Origin: Gongronella butleri
Taxonomy: Eukaryota; Mucoromycota; Mucoromycetes; Mucorales; Cunninghamellaceae
Reading direction: 5' to 3'
Assembly: GCA_025201375.1 (NCBI GenBank)
Contig: JAIWZP010000022.1
Coordinates: 1 to 64,000 of the forward strand
DNA: 64,000 nt
Both the position numbers and the translations under genes were made by a program. The notes below the pieces were generated by a model, which saw only the letters and a list, made by a program, of their open reading frames with translations, ran no database searches and was not told the origin of the DNA. Of the stretch, positions 1 through 12,659 are shown one piece after another. The stretch's first letter is position 1. Each line of letters starts with the position of its first letter.

Positions 1-1
1 A

Positions 2-1108
2 CGCAAGCAGGTGGAGGATCGCAAGGCGCAGCACCGTGCCGAGATCCAGGCGCGGCAAAAGCAAAATGCCATGTATGGCGGTCGCCGTCAGAAACGACAA
101 AAGACGCAGCACCTGCAGGTGGGCAAGGAGGACGACGTGGACGACGACAACGACGACAACCAAAAGAAGACACGCGTGGTGCGTCCCAAGATCATTTGCA
201 CGGAAGAGGACCGCGTGCTTCTTGTTGGTGAGGGCAATTTCTCCTTCGCGGCTGCACTTGTGCAATTGTACTATTTGGCTGGCGCGGAGCGTCTGACGGC
301 GACATGTTACGACAGCGAGGAGGTGCTGTACGAAAAGTATGGTGACGAGGCCAAGCAGCATATTGAAACGATTCGCACGATGGGCGGCACCGTTTTGTTT
401 GACATTGACGCGACAAAGATGGACAAGATGCGCGCATTGAACCGGCAAAAGTATACCAAGATCATCTTCAACTTCCCGCACGCCGGCAAGGGCATCAAGG
501 ACGAGCATCGCAACATTGAGAGCAACCAATTGCTGCTTACCGACTTTTTCAAGGCGGCCACGCCCTTGCTGACCGGGTATGTGGCGGCCAAGGATGCCGA
601 GGACGATAATGCGGACGACAAAGAGGACGACGACAAGAAGAAAAAGATGGAAAAGAAGGAAAAGAAGGACAAAAAGGACAAAAATGAAAAGACCAACGAT
701 ACCAGCAGCACGGCGGTTGCGTCTGACGCGTCGACGGGCGAGATTTACGTGACAATGAAGACGGGCAAGCCATACGACGACTGGAAGATCAAGTTTGTGG
801 CGAAATGGACGGGGTTGCTGGGTCTGCAGACCAGCGAGCCGTTTGATCCGGCCGCCTACCCGGGGTACAGCCACCGCCGCACCATTGGCTTCAAGGAAGG
901 CATGAGCAAGGCCAACAATGAGGAAATCATCAAGGCCAACCCGCGCACGTTCATCTTTGTGCCGAAATTCGTCATTGACAAGCAAGTGGAGCGCGCCAAG
1001 GAGGGCAAGAAGCTCGCGAAAAAGAATAGACAGACCGGCAAGCACAAGAAGCTCGCGTCCGTCCATGCCAATGACTCGGACAGCGGCGACGAAGACAACA
1101 ATTTCTAA
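2..1108 (+). CDS. BMT5: BMT5-like 25S rRNA uridine-N3 methyltransferase, 5' truncated by window edge
   Basis: The frame is open to the left edge (the codon at 11 is GTG, not ATG), so the true start lies outside. The protein shows the BMT5 (DUF2431) Rossmann methyltransferase signature: LLVGEGNFSFAAAL (SAM-binding loop 1) near residue 70, a TATCYDS strand, and FNFPHAGKG at about residue 155. The family methylates a uridine of large-subunit rRNA in the nucleolus (known for yeast Bmt5). A Lys/Glu/Asp-rich insert of about 50 residues (bases 580-720) interrupts the domain after LLTGY, and the C-terminus is basic. The family in general has such low-complexity spacers, but this one is long. The stop TAA overlaps an AATAAA-like sequence. 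No intron is needed. Function by family is confident; the exact rRNA site is inference. Confidence 0.9.
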   Translation, partial: RKQVEDRKAQHRAEIQARQKQNAMYGGRRQKRQKTQHLQVGKEDDVDDDNDDNQKKTRVVRPKIICTEEDRVLLVGEGNFSFAAALVQLYYLAGAERLTATCYDSEEVLYEKYGDEAKQHIETIRTMGGTVLFDIDATKMDKMRALNRQKYTKIIFNFPHAGKGIKDEHRNIESNQLLLTDFFKAATPLLTGYVAAKDAEDDNADDKEDDDKKKKMEKKEKKDKKDKNEKTNDTSSTAVASDASTGEIYVTMKTGKPYDDWKIKFVAKWTGLLGLQTSEPFDPAAYPGYSHRRTIGFKEGMSKANNEEIIKANPRTFIFVPKFVIDKQVERAKEGKKLAKKNRQTGKHKKLASVHANDSDSGDEDNNF

Positions 1109-1570
1109 TAAAAACAGGGCATCCACTTTTTTTTGCATTTTATTTTCTTACGCATGACGCGCCAAAAGGGAGGAGACACAACAAAGAAAAATGGGGCGCG
1201 ATCCGTGCCGATCGTGACATCTGTCAATTGAGCCAAGATTGACACGTTGCAAAAAGACTGTCAAAAAGGTGTGTGTGTGTGCGTGTGCGTGTGCGTGTGT
1301 TGCATTTGTTTGTTGGAGAAAGTCATGAAAAAAGCAAACAAATGTAAATGTTATCGTGCCGATGACGCCAATGAGCCCATATTCATCGGAAGCACCGCGC
1401 GGAGCGCGGAGGGGGGGAAGGATGGGGGGGGACAGCATCGCATTGCCCACCTTGTTTTTTTTTCTTTTTCTGTTTCCGAACTCGTCACCCCCTGAACCCA
1501 TTTCTTTCCCCTCCCCTTTTTTTTTTTAAAAAAAAAAAAAAAAACTTGTTTGTTGCTCGCCGTATCAGCC
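1109..1570. other. Intergenic region, BMT5 3' end to kinesin 5' end
   Basis: No gene. It holds a (TG/CG) microsatellite at about 1270-1303 and a T11-A15 switch at about 1517-1544 just upstream of the kinesin start. It presumably contains the BMT5 terminator and the kinesin promoter; no specific site is recognised. Confidence 0.5.
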
Positions 1571-1939
1571 ATGACATCGACTAGCGTTAAGTACGTGAAT
1601 TTGATCCTCGAAATCGACGAAATAGCGTGATGAGCGCGCTTTTTGACATGGATGTCACGAGCCCATTTGCTGACGGTGCATCCCCCCTTTTTTTTTAAAA
1701 AAAATGATTACGATTTTTAGAGTGGCATTGCGTGTTCGGCCGCTGACGGACCGGGAGCAAGGGGCGCACGCGACCGAGAGTCTGCTATGTGTGCCCAATG
1801 AACCGCATGTTTTGCTTGGCAATAGCAAGGCATTCACGTTTGATCATGTTTTTTCGTCATCCATCGACCAGACGAGCGTCTATGAGCTAGCTATTGCACC
1901 GCTGCTCGCGAATTTTCTCGAGGGGTAAGGAGACGAACG

Positions 1940-1970
<31 letters not shown>

Positions 1971-4900
1971 GATTTGGTGCGTGTTTGTGGACCACGTCTG
2001 CCTGGTGACGCAGGCAAATCAGCAGCACCATCGTGCCTTTTTTTGCCAATTCTAATTCTTTTGTTTGTGTCGCTCTCTTAGCTACAATGCGACGGTCTTG
2101 GCTTATGGGTATGCACAAAAAAAAAGAAAAAGATAAAAAAAAAAAAAAAAGGAGAGGCGGCGATAACCCCGCGCGTTGGCGCGCGTCTCACTGGGGCGCG
2201 TGTTGTCATGGGCCCCACTTACACTTTTTTTTATTCGTGTCAGGCAAACCGGTTCGGGCAAGACATATAGCATGGGAACGACGATGGATCAAACACGCGA
2301 ATCACAAGGTAAAAATAAAAAAAAGGGGGGCTTGCAAAACAATTCATACGAGCCTAATTTCCCTCCCCCCTTGGAACGGGGCCCGGCCTTTTTTTTTTCT
2401 GTTTTTCTCGTTTTTGCAAAAAGGGATTATTCCTCGATGTGCCTCGAAATTGTTTGAATTATTACATTTGCAAGCGGCCAAGGACCCGGCGTATGATTTT
2501 GAGGTGTACATTTCGTTTTTGGAGCTGCACAATGAGGATCTGATTGATCTGCTGAGTGCGTCGCCCACGCCCAAGAGACGCAGCATGAATGGCACGGCGG
2601 CGGCGGCTGGTGGTGGTGCCGCGTCGGGCGCCACGGACGTCACGATCCGCGAGGACCCCGCAGGCAACATTTATTGGTCGGGCGTCAAAGAAGAGCGCTG
2701 TTTTTGCCCGGAAGACCTATTAAGGCAAGTGGGAAAAGGGGTAACATGTAAAAAAAAAGTGCCAATGTGCTCATCCAATCGTCTTTTTTGTTGATACTAT
2801 GAACCTCCTTGCTTTTTTTTATGTGCATCGTGCATGCGTGCAGATGGTTGGAGCAAGGCTCTCTATGTCGTACGACAGCATCCACCGACATGAACAAGGT
2901 GTCGTCGCGGTCCCATGCGCTTTTCACACTGCAACTCAAGCAAAAGAAAAAACCACGCGCCGACGAGGCTGCCTCGTGTCTCACGAGTAAATTTCACTTT
3001 GTCGATCTCGCGGGCTCAGAGCGCGTAAGAAAAAAAAACCGTGATAAATCGCGAAATGCTCACCTCTTTTTTTTTAAAAAAAAGTTGAAACGCACGCACG
3101 CCGAGGGCGATCGTGCCAAGGAAGGGATTGCGATCAATGCTGGGCTGTTGGCGCTTGGCAATGTGATTTCAGCGCTTGCGGACGAGAATCGGCGGCGACA
3201 CGGGCATGTGCCTTACCGTGATTCTAAGCTGACGCGGCTGCTTCAGGACTCGCTGGGTGGTAACAGCCAGACGCTGATGCTGGCATGCGTGTCGCCTGCG
3301 GGGTCGGATGCCGGGGAAACACTGAATACGCTGCGGTATGCGAGTCGCGCACGCAACATCAAGAATCAGGTGGCGATCAACCACGAGATCCTTGGCGACG
3401 CGCAAGTGGACGAGCTCAAGGCGATGGTTGCGCGTCTGCAGGGCGAAATCGCGGCGATGCGCGCGTCGTCGGCATCGCTGAGCCATACAATGACGTCGTT
3501 TGACATGGCCATGCCACCCATGGCGGCACCATTGCAACAGGAGATCCTGCGGTTGCGCGACCGATTGCAATTGGCCATGGACACGCTGGAAAATGTGTAC
3601 AAGGAACGCGATTCGTTGCTTTTGGACCGCCTCGCGTCACAAAAAATTCAAAACGCGGCCATGGACCTTTACGCTGACAAGCACGACGAAGACACACGCG
3701 TCGCCGACCTGGTCGACACGCACCCGATCCTGGACAAGCACATGGAAACCATGGCGCTCCTGCATAAAGACCTCGATAAGGCAAAAGACCGGCTTACCAC
3801 GCTGCAAACGTCCATGTCAACCTTTGTGCCCGCCTCGTCCACACGCACAACCGCCACCACCACGGCCACCGCGTCCACTGTCACGGTGCGTGGACCTCGG
3901 CCGCCGCGTCACATGATGCCTCAAGCCATTGGTCCCATCTTGGTGGACGATGATGAGGGCTACGAACACCAGCAAGAAGATAATGCCGCCCTTGCCGATG
4001 AAATCAAGGACAGCATTGCTCGCGCAAAGGATGATATTCAAAAAGGCCTTGCGTTTCTGCAGCAAATCAAGGTAAAAGAGAGAGAGAAATATTCTTTTTT
4101 TAAAAAAAATCTGTCATTTTTTAGCCCGTGTCCTTGGATGAAGATGCCATCGACGTGGCTAGCTATCCCATTGAGCGCTCCGATTCGGATGAGGGTATCT
4201 TTTCCCTCCCTTCATCGCCTTGCTTTGATACGGACGACTTGGCAAAGGTAAAAAAAAAAAAAAAAAAGATAGAGAGAGAGAGGGTAAAATAGAAAAAAAT
4301 AGAAACAAACGCATTTTATACCCCCTTTAGATGGACCAGCCGTGGGGCATGACGGGTTTTGACCATGGGGACGAGGAGGAAGAAGACGCTGGGATGAACA
4401 GCCAACGGTCGTCCTGGTGCACGGTGTCATCCCAAGGCAGCAGCGTTGGAGGCGAGGGCAGCAGTCATCCAATGTGGATGCAGGCACTGCAGCAGATTCA
4501 ATCGGACATCAAGGTCAAGGAGGCGTTAGTAGATCAGCTTGAAAAGACAGATGCCGAGTACAAGCAGATGCGACGGCAATTTGAGGCCAAGATCCACGCG
4601 ATGCAAGATCAATTGGGCCAATGGCAGCAACAACAGCAACAGCAGCAACGACAACAGACGAGCAACAACAACAACAACAACAACAACAAGAAAAAGGGCC
4701 ATGGAAACCAGCAAGTGCGTATGGCGGCCGAGATCAAGCAGCAGTATGAAGCCAAGACGAAACGGTTGATGGCGGAATTGCAAGAATTGAAGCGCAAGTA
4801 CGCGCAAACGTCGCATGCGATGCAATCCAAGCGCAATCAGCATGAATCCATGATCAAATCGCTCAAAGTGAATATGGAGCGTTTGAAGCAAGAGAAGCAC

Positions 4901-6625
4901 AAGATGACGTTCCGCATGGCGGCCGAATCGTCGCGTGTGCGAGAGCAATCGTTGGCGCAGCAACGTAAAATCCAACAATTGCAACGTCAACACCATGAAG
5001 CGAGCGCCGCGCGCAAACGGCTGGAACAGCATCAATTACACCAAAAGCAGGCGCTCAAGCGATGTTCGGACGATTTGACACTGCACAGCAGCCAATTGAA
5101 GCAATTGACGTGTGTGATGCGCAAAGCCGTGCGTGAAGGTGGCATGTTGGACGAGCGATTGCTAGGCAAAATCTCCCATATCATTGGCGGCCATTTTGCC
5201 GTCATGGCCCACAAGGATTGCGCAGGATTCCCGTTGCCCGGGGGTGGCCATTCGCGTCGCAAGAAACCAACCCATCACCAAACCAAGCGAAAAACGAGCC
5301 ATGCCCCTCATCCAGCGATGCATGCACCCTCCATTTCATCATCCACCATGCATTCGTCGTCGGTGATCCCACTGCAGGTACGTTCGTGCCGTAAAAAGAA
5401 ACTGTTGGATGCGGCGGTGCAACAATACGTTAACGGTCGCGCGTTGCTGGAATCCATGGAACAATTGCTGGTGCGACGCGAGCAATTGGCCGATGAAAAG
5501 CAAGATTTGATGGACGAGCGGCGGCAGGTGTATTTGCAAGAAAAGGCGCGCGCTCCCAGCGGCCAGCCAATGGCGACTGACGCGCTTGACGCGCTCGATG
5601 CGCGCATTGACGCGCTTTCGGGCGACATGACGCGCCTGACCAATGAAATCCACGCGGTGCAAGCCAAGGCGGCGGCGATGCAGCAGCAATTGGCGCAACA
5701 GGAGCAGAAGAAGCGCGCTTCGCCGTTGAATGGCAAGCGACGCGTGACGTTTGCGGACGAGATCATCACGGAGCCATTGGACGTGATTCGGCAGCAGCAG
5801 GAGCAGGCGGCATGGGCGGCGCTCGACGCGTTTGAGCGCAAGCACGAGGTGCCTGCGAATGCAGATCCAGATTGCGCGTACCGCGTGTCTGTCCACCTGA
5901 TCAAGACGCTGCCTGTCGACGAATGCAAGCAGATCATGCAATTGGTCATGGAAGACCTCCTTGCCCTGCGCGTGGCCGAGGAACGCCACTTGGGCACCAT
6001 CCACCACCTCGAAACCACCATTGCCAATCTCCACCAGTCCATCCACGCCATGAAACAAGCAAAAAACGATGCGGATCGCCACCGCGACGACCAATTCAGG
6101 CGCGCCATGCAACAAACCAAGAAAAACAAATGGACAGACAACGACGCATCCTGGTTATGCTTGGATGATGACGATGAACAAGAACTTGAAGAAAAAGACA
6201 ACGTCTTTGATGATGATGACGATGACATGGACGCATTGCTCATGTTGGCAGCCACAAGCGCGCTGTCCCCTCCTCCTCCCCCTGCTCCTCCAATGTCTCC
6301 TGTGACGCACGCAAAAGACGTCGATGCATGTCTCATGCACAACCATGAGCTTCCGCCTCGACAAGCTCCTTGTTTCTATGCATCCTCAACGCCTCCTCAG
6401 TCGCCAAAGCACCTGATCGTCCCGTCCTCGTCCTCCTCGTCCTCACTTTTCTCGAGCCCGTTGTTTCCACAAGGCATCAATGTGAAAAGAACAGACAATG
6501 ATATGTTGAAGCAAATGCTCACCACCAATCCCTTGGAAAACACAAATTATCACGACATGCCGGCAAAAGATACCTCGTCCACCACCTCCATGATCCACAG
6601 CGATCACATCCGGACCAATGTGTAG
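1571..6625 (+). CDS. Kinesin-4 type motor protein (KIF4/KIF21-like), nine exons
   Basis: Plus-end microtubule motor, predicted 1400 aa. Exons read by eye: 1571-1590, 1721-1924, 2082-2108, 2244-2308, 2424-2724, 2844-3024, 3085-4071, 4125-4247, 4331-6625; all phases match. The first exon is only 20 nt and yields MTSTSVK joined to VALRVRPL, the usual kinesin N-terminus; an in-frame ATG at 1704 lies inside the first intron and gives a poorer start. The motor spans residues 1 to about 366: [11 protein letters not shown]-loop GQTGSGKT split across exons 3 and 4, switch [10 protein letters not shown], switch II DLAGSER. The [17 protein letters not shown] run and IIPR resemble kinesin-4. Long coiled coils with a poly-Gln/Asn tract (bases 4624-4690) follow; the tail is acidic, then Ser/Pro-rich. 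Intron 4 uses a GC donor (GCAAGT at 2725). The gene converges on the GATA/PHD gene. Confidence 0.9.
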
Positions 6626-7373
6626 ATCAAACCAATTAAATAAAATAAAACGACGACCTTCCATTTTTTTTTTTTTTCATTCATGGTGTTCGCAATTGAC
6701 ATTCTCAGGGAAAAAAAAGAGGCAATCACACCAGCATCAATTGATTGTCAAGAACACAAGAAATCAAGCGTAACGTCGCACATGAACCTTGTGTGATCAC
6801 TGATTGCCCATTGGGGGGTGCCATTTTCTTTTGTGTTTTTGGACCAAGGAGTGGCCCAATTCAAAGACGTGATCCATGCAAAAAGTGTAAAAAAAAAGGG
6901 GGGAACGCATGAACAAGCCATTCAAAGAAGAAGAAAAAGGGGACAAAGGAGCAGTCTGCATTGAAAAAAATAGTTTCATTGTATTAGCCAAATCTTTATT
7001 TTTGAAGATAGGGGGGAGGGAACGAGGCATGCTTTTTTTTTGGTTTGGGGGAGGTAGCCTTTTTTTGATTTTTCTAAAAGGGTATATGGAAGAGAGAGCG
7101 TCGAGTGTTATGTACAGACGAGCAAAAAGAGAAGGGAGGAGAGGAGGGAGGAGGGGGGGGGGGAAATCTACACTATAGGAAACGAACAAAATAAAAATGA
7201 GAGAAATGTACACAAAAAGTAAAGAAAAAAGCCAAGGGGAGGGAGGAGGGGGGAGGAAAAGGGAAAAAGTGGGAAATATATACCGAGAAAATCGCAATGG
7301 CAGCAAGATTGGGGGAAAAAAAAAAAGAGGGGGAGGGTGGAAAAAAAAACGATGCACAACGGGAAAAGAGAGA
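6626..7373. other. Convergent 3' intergenic region
   Basis: This separates the kinesin stop from the stop of the minus-strand GATA/PHD gene. AATAAAATAAAA follows the kinesin stop at about 6640. The rest is G/A-rich low-complexity sequence (on the minus strand C/T-rich), which generates long spurious ORFs. No gene seen. Confidence 0.5.
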
Positions 7374-9365
7374 CTAGCGACGCGACGAGGTGGTGGAAGG
7401 CGCATTGGCGGCGGTGGCAGCGGCAGCAGCAGCGGCGGCGGCGGCTTGTTGCTTTGGTGTGCGCATCAATGGCAGGCGCTTGCGCGAGAATTCGACGACG
7501 ACACGCTTCTTTTTGAGATTGTCCTTGCAGGCATGATCGCAAAAGAAGGGTTCGGCCGAGGCGCAAAACTCGTCGGTGAGATCCTGTTGGCGGCGGCAAT
7601 GCTGATGGTAGGCCATGGGGCAGCCGTCACATTGAACCAAGAGGTTGTCGTCCCACGAGGTGGAGCCATGGCACACGGAGCAAAACAATTGGAGGACCGG
7701 GCGGATGCGTTGATCCATGGGTTCCTTGACAAAGGCGGTCAAATCGAGACGAGGCAATTTGCAAGCAAATCCATAGCCCTTGTAATCGCAGCCATGCTTA
7801 TTGCAAAGCGTGCGCTTGCCCCATGGACCAGGACGCCAATTCACACCCTCCGTGGTGCCACAGTACCGGCACCAGTCGACGCGTTGCTTGAGCAAATGCT
7901 TGTACAGGCCTTGCGAGCTGTATCGAATAGAGACCTCGGCCGCACCATGTGGCACATACACGGGCAATTGCGCCTCATCGTCCTCATCCTTTTTGCTCGG
8001 CTTGGGCGCCTGTTTCTTGGTCTTTTTCGCCTTTTTCGCAGCAGGCTTGGCGTCGGGCGATGCAGGCGGCGTCGACGGGGTCGACACGGCAATATTGGAC
8101 ACCGTATTAGCGTTATTGGCGCCAGTGGAGCCATTGGCTGCCGTCGTGGGCGTCAAACTTGGCATCGTGGAAGCCGCGGCAGTCTTTGGTTGCTTGGAAG
8201 GCGTGGGATGCGCATGTCGGCGACGCTGATTGGCTATGAGTTCCAAAGTATCTGCTTGGTGCAACGTCATATCATCGTCCTCATCGTCCGTCATGGATTC
8301 AAGCATGGTAGGGTAAGGTTGAAAGTCCGTCGCTTGAGTTCTAGATGAATGGAAAACAAGAAACATGAGCATTTTTTTTTTCTCATGACACTTTTTTTTT
8401 TCTTGGCTCGTTTTTTTCCGCGCGCCCCGCGCTCCCCCTTTTGTTGATGATGCTGTCTGAGCTTCTTTTTTTCATTTCATTTTTCAATTCTTACGCTTGC
8501 TGATCCAGAGGATGCGCCTCATCATCGTCAAAATCAAACATAGGCATGGGTGCGGGCGATTCGGGCAATGAGCACGGCGAATGCATGAGGCACGGGCGCT
8601 TTTCGTTCTCCGATTGCACGCTTTGGTCATCGCTGTCGCTGCCGCTCGAGCAAATGCTGCTGTGGCGACGTTTCATGCCGAGACCATAATCCAACGCAGG
8701 TGGGGTAGGCAAATCATGCGCATACGCGTCCATTGTGCGCTTTTTGTCTTGCTGTTCCTCCTCTTCCAGCAGCAACGACGCGTCGCTCAGACCAAACACC
8801 TCTGTCTCATCCAAAATCAGGTCGGATGGCGCCACCTCCTTTTTAACATGCAGCACGGCAGGCGCATTGGTCGCCGTCGACGACACCATGGGCGGCGACA
8901 AGAACACATCCTTCACAAGCAAGTCCTTGTGCCATTTGATCGGGTAATCAAACGCGTCAAAGCTGATGGTCGCGTTCTCAAGTGTCTGGTGGATCGGCTT
9001 TTTTAAGAAAAAAAAAAAGAAAAAAATAATAAACGTGTCAATTCCACCTCCATTGAATGATGTTTCTCTCCCCCAAAAAAAGAATTGCTGATCATCAAAT
9101 GAAAACAAGACACGACAAAACGCGCTGCAAAAAATAAAAACAAAAAAAAAACACAAAAAGGCTGCGGCTGCCCCGTCACGTTCCCCATTTTCCCGAGTAA
9201 AAAGCTTACAAAAGGTCTTGGCATAGCCTGAGCCTGGAGATAATAATAGTAATACAGGGGGAACTCGGCCACAGGCGACATGGAGGGCACGATAACCGGT
9301 GACGCTTCGACGTTTTCAACAGCTTTGGTGTCCATGCTGGGATAGGGCTGAATAGCTTGAGGCAT
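7374..9365 (-). CDS. GATA-like plus PHD zinc-finger chromatin/transcription protein
   Basis: Predicted 541 aa from three exons on the minus strand: 9365-9210, 8997-8495, 8340-7374. What looks like a stop at 8491-8493 lies inside a donor, GC|GTAAGA. Splicing to CATCTAG at 8341 restores frame exactly and avoids a second gene only 118 bp downstream, so I treat it as one gene. The N-terminal 220 residues are acidic and Tyr/Pro/Ser-rich. A GATA-type finger lies at about 377-404: CRYC, 18 residues, then CNKHGC, so the usual last CxxC is altered to CxxH/CxxxxC. A canonical C4HC3 PHD finger follows at about 440-491 (CSVC, CDGC, HQHC, CDHAC). The tail is basic with poly-Ala. PHD fingers read histone tails; DNA binding by the GATA-like finger is inference. 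No specific orthologue recognised. Confidence 0.78.
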
Positions 9366-12300
9366 AAAAAAGAAGAAAAAAAAGGGGGGAGAGAGAGACA
9401 AAGACGGTGAAGGGGGGAGGGAGAGAGATAGGTGCGTATTAGAAACCAAGCGAGGGCAAAAAGGGAAAAAGAAAAGCGAAATAAGGGAAAGCAGGTAAAA
9501 TTCGTGCTGATAAACAGAGCCTGGTAAACAACACAAGCAAGAAAGAGTGAAAAAGTGAAAGAATAAGGAGTACGTGAAGAAAAGAAAAAAGAGAGAAGAA
9601 AAAGGGAAAAAGAAAAAAAAAAGGGAAAGCAGGAATAAATGGAGAAGGGGGGAGCAAAAAAAAGTGTGGGTGTACAAAAGGCAGCGGCCCCCCAGATTTG
9701 GCAAGCAGCAAAAATCATAAAAATAAGGTGATAGGTCTTTTTGCAATCCATTTGACCTGCCTTTGTATCCCTCAAACCTTGGCAACCCTTTTTTCTCTCC
9801 AATGGACAAACAAAGCAGCCCCCTCTCAAATTAGCACCACCACCACCCCTCAAAGCAAGAGATCCAAGCCATGATGGGGGTGAGAGAAAAAGAGAGCGAG
9901 AGGAGACGAGCACGATGATTGCCATGACGCCAATCCATCATGTATGGAAAGAAGGGGGGGAGACGATGGCACCTTTTTTATTTTAGATTCAATCGTGTCC
10001 AGTTATCAATCGCCCTTTTTCCAGGTTCGGTAAAAAGAGAGAGAGCTTCCATCGTTCATATTTCAAGCAATTGCACGCACTAGCATGGTTCTGCGCGCTG
10101 TGCGGCCAACTAAAAATAACCATGTGTGGATGTTGCTCATTGGCCACGTCGAGATAGCCTTGATTTTGCTTGTGACTCCGACCCTACTGCCCAAAGAAGT
10201 GCCAGGGCCTGACACCTCCTGTCCCTCTCTGCATGAATCGGTGGACGTTCCATGAAAAAACAGGATCACTCTTTTGTTTCGATTATTGTTTCTTGTTCCA
10301 TTGCGCGGTCTTTTTGACCCGAGGCCTGGAAAGTCGCATCATTTTTTTTAAAAAAGGGACCATTGGAAAGAAAAAAAAAAGGACATAAAGTGGGGATGAA
10401 TGTGCCAATGTGCGCGGTGCCAGTGACAGAATGGGCGTGTGCCCCCCCTCACCCTTATTCTCTTTTTTTTTTCCTCCCCCTCGTGCTTTTTTGATGACGA
10501 TCCATTCACAAACAAAGGAAATTGAGAGGTCAAAAAGGGAGCGGGGAAGATTTCATCAGCCCAAGTTGATGTCACGCAGTTTCTATTTTAAAACCTTGCT
10601 TTGAATTGGGTGGGAAACATAATATAGGGCGTGGACGGATGTCCAACCTTTTCGTCGCGGAGCACAGACTTTGCAACCAAATTGGATCGCTCCGTCGTGC
10701 ACGTTTGAGATTGTAAAAATCGAAAAATTTCCCCTCTCTAGGCCTTGGCAGAAATTTATTCTCAAAAAAAGAGCACCTCGTGGCTAAAAAAAAAAAAAGT
10801 GCCTGGGTTTGCAAAGAAAGATCCACTTTTTTTCATAAAGAACGAGGTCCAGTCCTAGGTCCTTAAAAAAAAAGGGCCCATTCGTCCCCTTCTGTCTCTC
10901 CCTCAAATGTTACACCTTCCAATTTGCACGGCCAACGAGTGCCTGGCACGCTGTTTTAAGCAATCATTCGCCTCGCGGCCAGCGCCAAAAGAAAAAAAAA
11001 AAGGGTATGATTTGCCCTTGGTTCCTGTTTTTTAAACTTTAAACTCACTCTCAATTTCTCAGTCTCTCTTTTGTGGCCGTGGTTCATGCAAGTCATTTGC
11101 TTTTTGAGTGTCAAAACGTGGGCATGATAAGCTCTCCTCCGCTTTGTACCGTGGCTCTTTATGATTTTTGACTATTGTTTGACACGGTGTGCCTTGGATC
11201 CATGCTTGTCAAAGAGCCTGGACCGCGTCTTTTTTGCTGTGCACCCCCATTTTTGCACCATCTTGGCTAGATTTGCCCCCGCCTAGTCTCTCCATCCCTT
11301 TTTTTTCCCGCGATTTAGTGATCTCATAGAAACGATCGTCTGCCATCCATCGAGTCTGGAGCTTTTTAGCGCCTGGCTGCCCAATGACTTCTCCAGAAAG
11401 GCGGGTCTTGAACACGATGGTGTGAATGCTCTCCCAATTTGGCATAGGCCAAACAAGGTTAAAGTTACTTTGTGCGACAAAGAACAAGCAGCAGCATTTA
11501 CCCACCAGAGTGTCCATGTGTGACCCTGCTGGAAGAGAGAGAAAAAAAGAAGCTTGTCACGACGGGCCAATTTTTGTTTAATTGACCTCCCCCCTTGATG
11601 ATCATCCTCTCGGTTCAATCAATCAAGCGAAAATAGAGTCACATTGATGGACGAAATGCACTTTTTTTCTTTGGCGATGCTTGGCGTTATGGAAAAGGCC
11701 GAGTGCCCCCATTGGCTCGTTTCTGACATGCCGACAGGGGTGGGAAAACTCAATGGGAGGAAAAAAGGCAAAAAACCAGCAGCTAATCACAAGCAGGAGA
11801 TGGCGCCATCCATGTGCCCCGTTGCTGCACCTGACTGTCGCAAAAAAGGCATTTCGTCGCCTCCCCCGGGCTCCCCCCCCCTTTTTTTTTGGCTCGCGCA
11901 TCAATGTAACACCAAAGCCCGTGGTTCATTTGCGCTTTTATTTTGAGGCGTGCAAGATCAAGAAAGTGGATGGAGATTCGCTTGACTCGCACCACACGGC
12001 GTGCCACGATGCAGCGCCATGGATGGATCCATCCGCACTCGCCTCAAATTGAGCCACTCGCGCCTTTTTGCCCTCAGCAACGCATGCCACAGGGTAAAAA
12101 CACCAAAATGAAAAAAATCAATGAAAAATGGCGCAAATGAGGCACATCCCAAATCGCCAGCCCATTCAAACACAGCAGCATTAGCGATCGCCGCTCACTT
12201 GCGCACGTCGTTAGCGTATCAGATGGCGTGCAGATCACAGCAAAAAAAAAAAAAAAAAAAAAAGGTGGCTGTCACCCTTCCTCCGCAGATAAAAAAAAAA

Positions 12301-12659
12301 AAAAAGGCGTCATGCACAAATTTTTGGAGGTCAACGCATGAACACAACGATCACAACAAACACACCTGCCCCATGGCTGCGCTGCACCCCGCCTGCGCCG
12401 ATCACATTGGCTGCATAGAAAGAGAAAAAAAAAGGAGAATCGACCCATTGCTTTCTCTTTGTTCCCTCTCCCCCCACCCACCACCCACCACCCCGCGTCT
12501 TTGACACTCTAGAATCCCTCTTTATGAGCAGGGCGATAGGGGAGCCTCGGATCGGCGCCAGATCATAAAATAGCTTGCCCTGATTAGACACGTTAGGTTT
12601 GATCTCTCGTCAACGTCAAACCATGCATCCCATGGTATCATCCTATGCATTAAAAGAGT
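9366..12659. other. Gene-free interval
   Basis: I see no supportable gene on either strand. Many short open frames have no codon structure or motif and are driven by A/T homopolymers and C/T-rich tracts (for example 9370-9680, purine-rich on the plus strand). A minus-strand patch at about 11290-11500 is the most protein-like, but matches nothing I know. Confidence 0.5.

Noticed and set aside
1704..1928. Kinesin start at the ATG of 1704
   Set aside because: The ATG and following bases form the 3' end of an intron (TTTTTAG at 1720); the 1571 exon gives a standard N-terminus.
8491..9156. Separate acidic gene upstream of the PHD gene
   Set aside because: Its stop is within a good donor and splicing into the PHD exon keeps frame, so I merged them.
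9003..9809. 268-codon minus-strand ORF upstream of the PHD gene
   Set aside because: Phe/Leu/Ser-rich translation of purine-rich plus-strand DNA; only its last part (from 9365) is coding.
11209..11618. Possible gene on the minus strand (WPMPNWESIHTIVFKTRLSG)
   Set aside because: Reads like protein for some 55 residues but has no recognised family, no clear splice partners and only one locus; not enough support.
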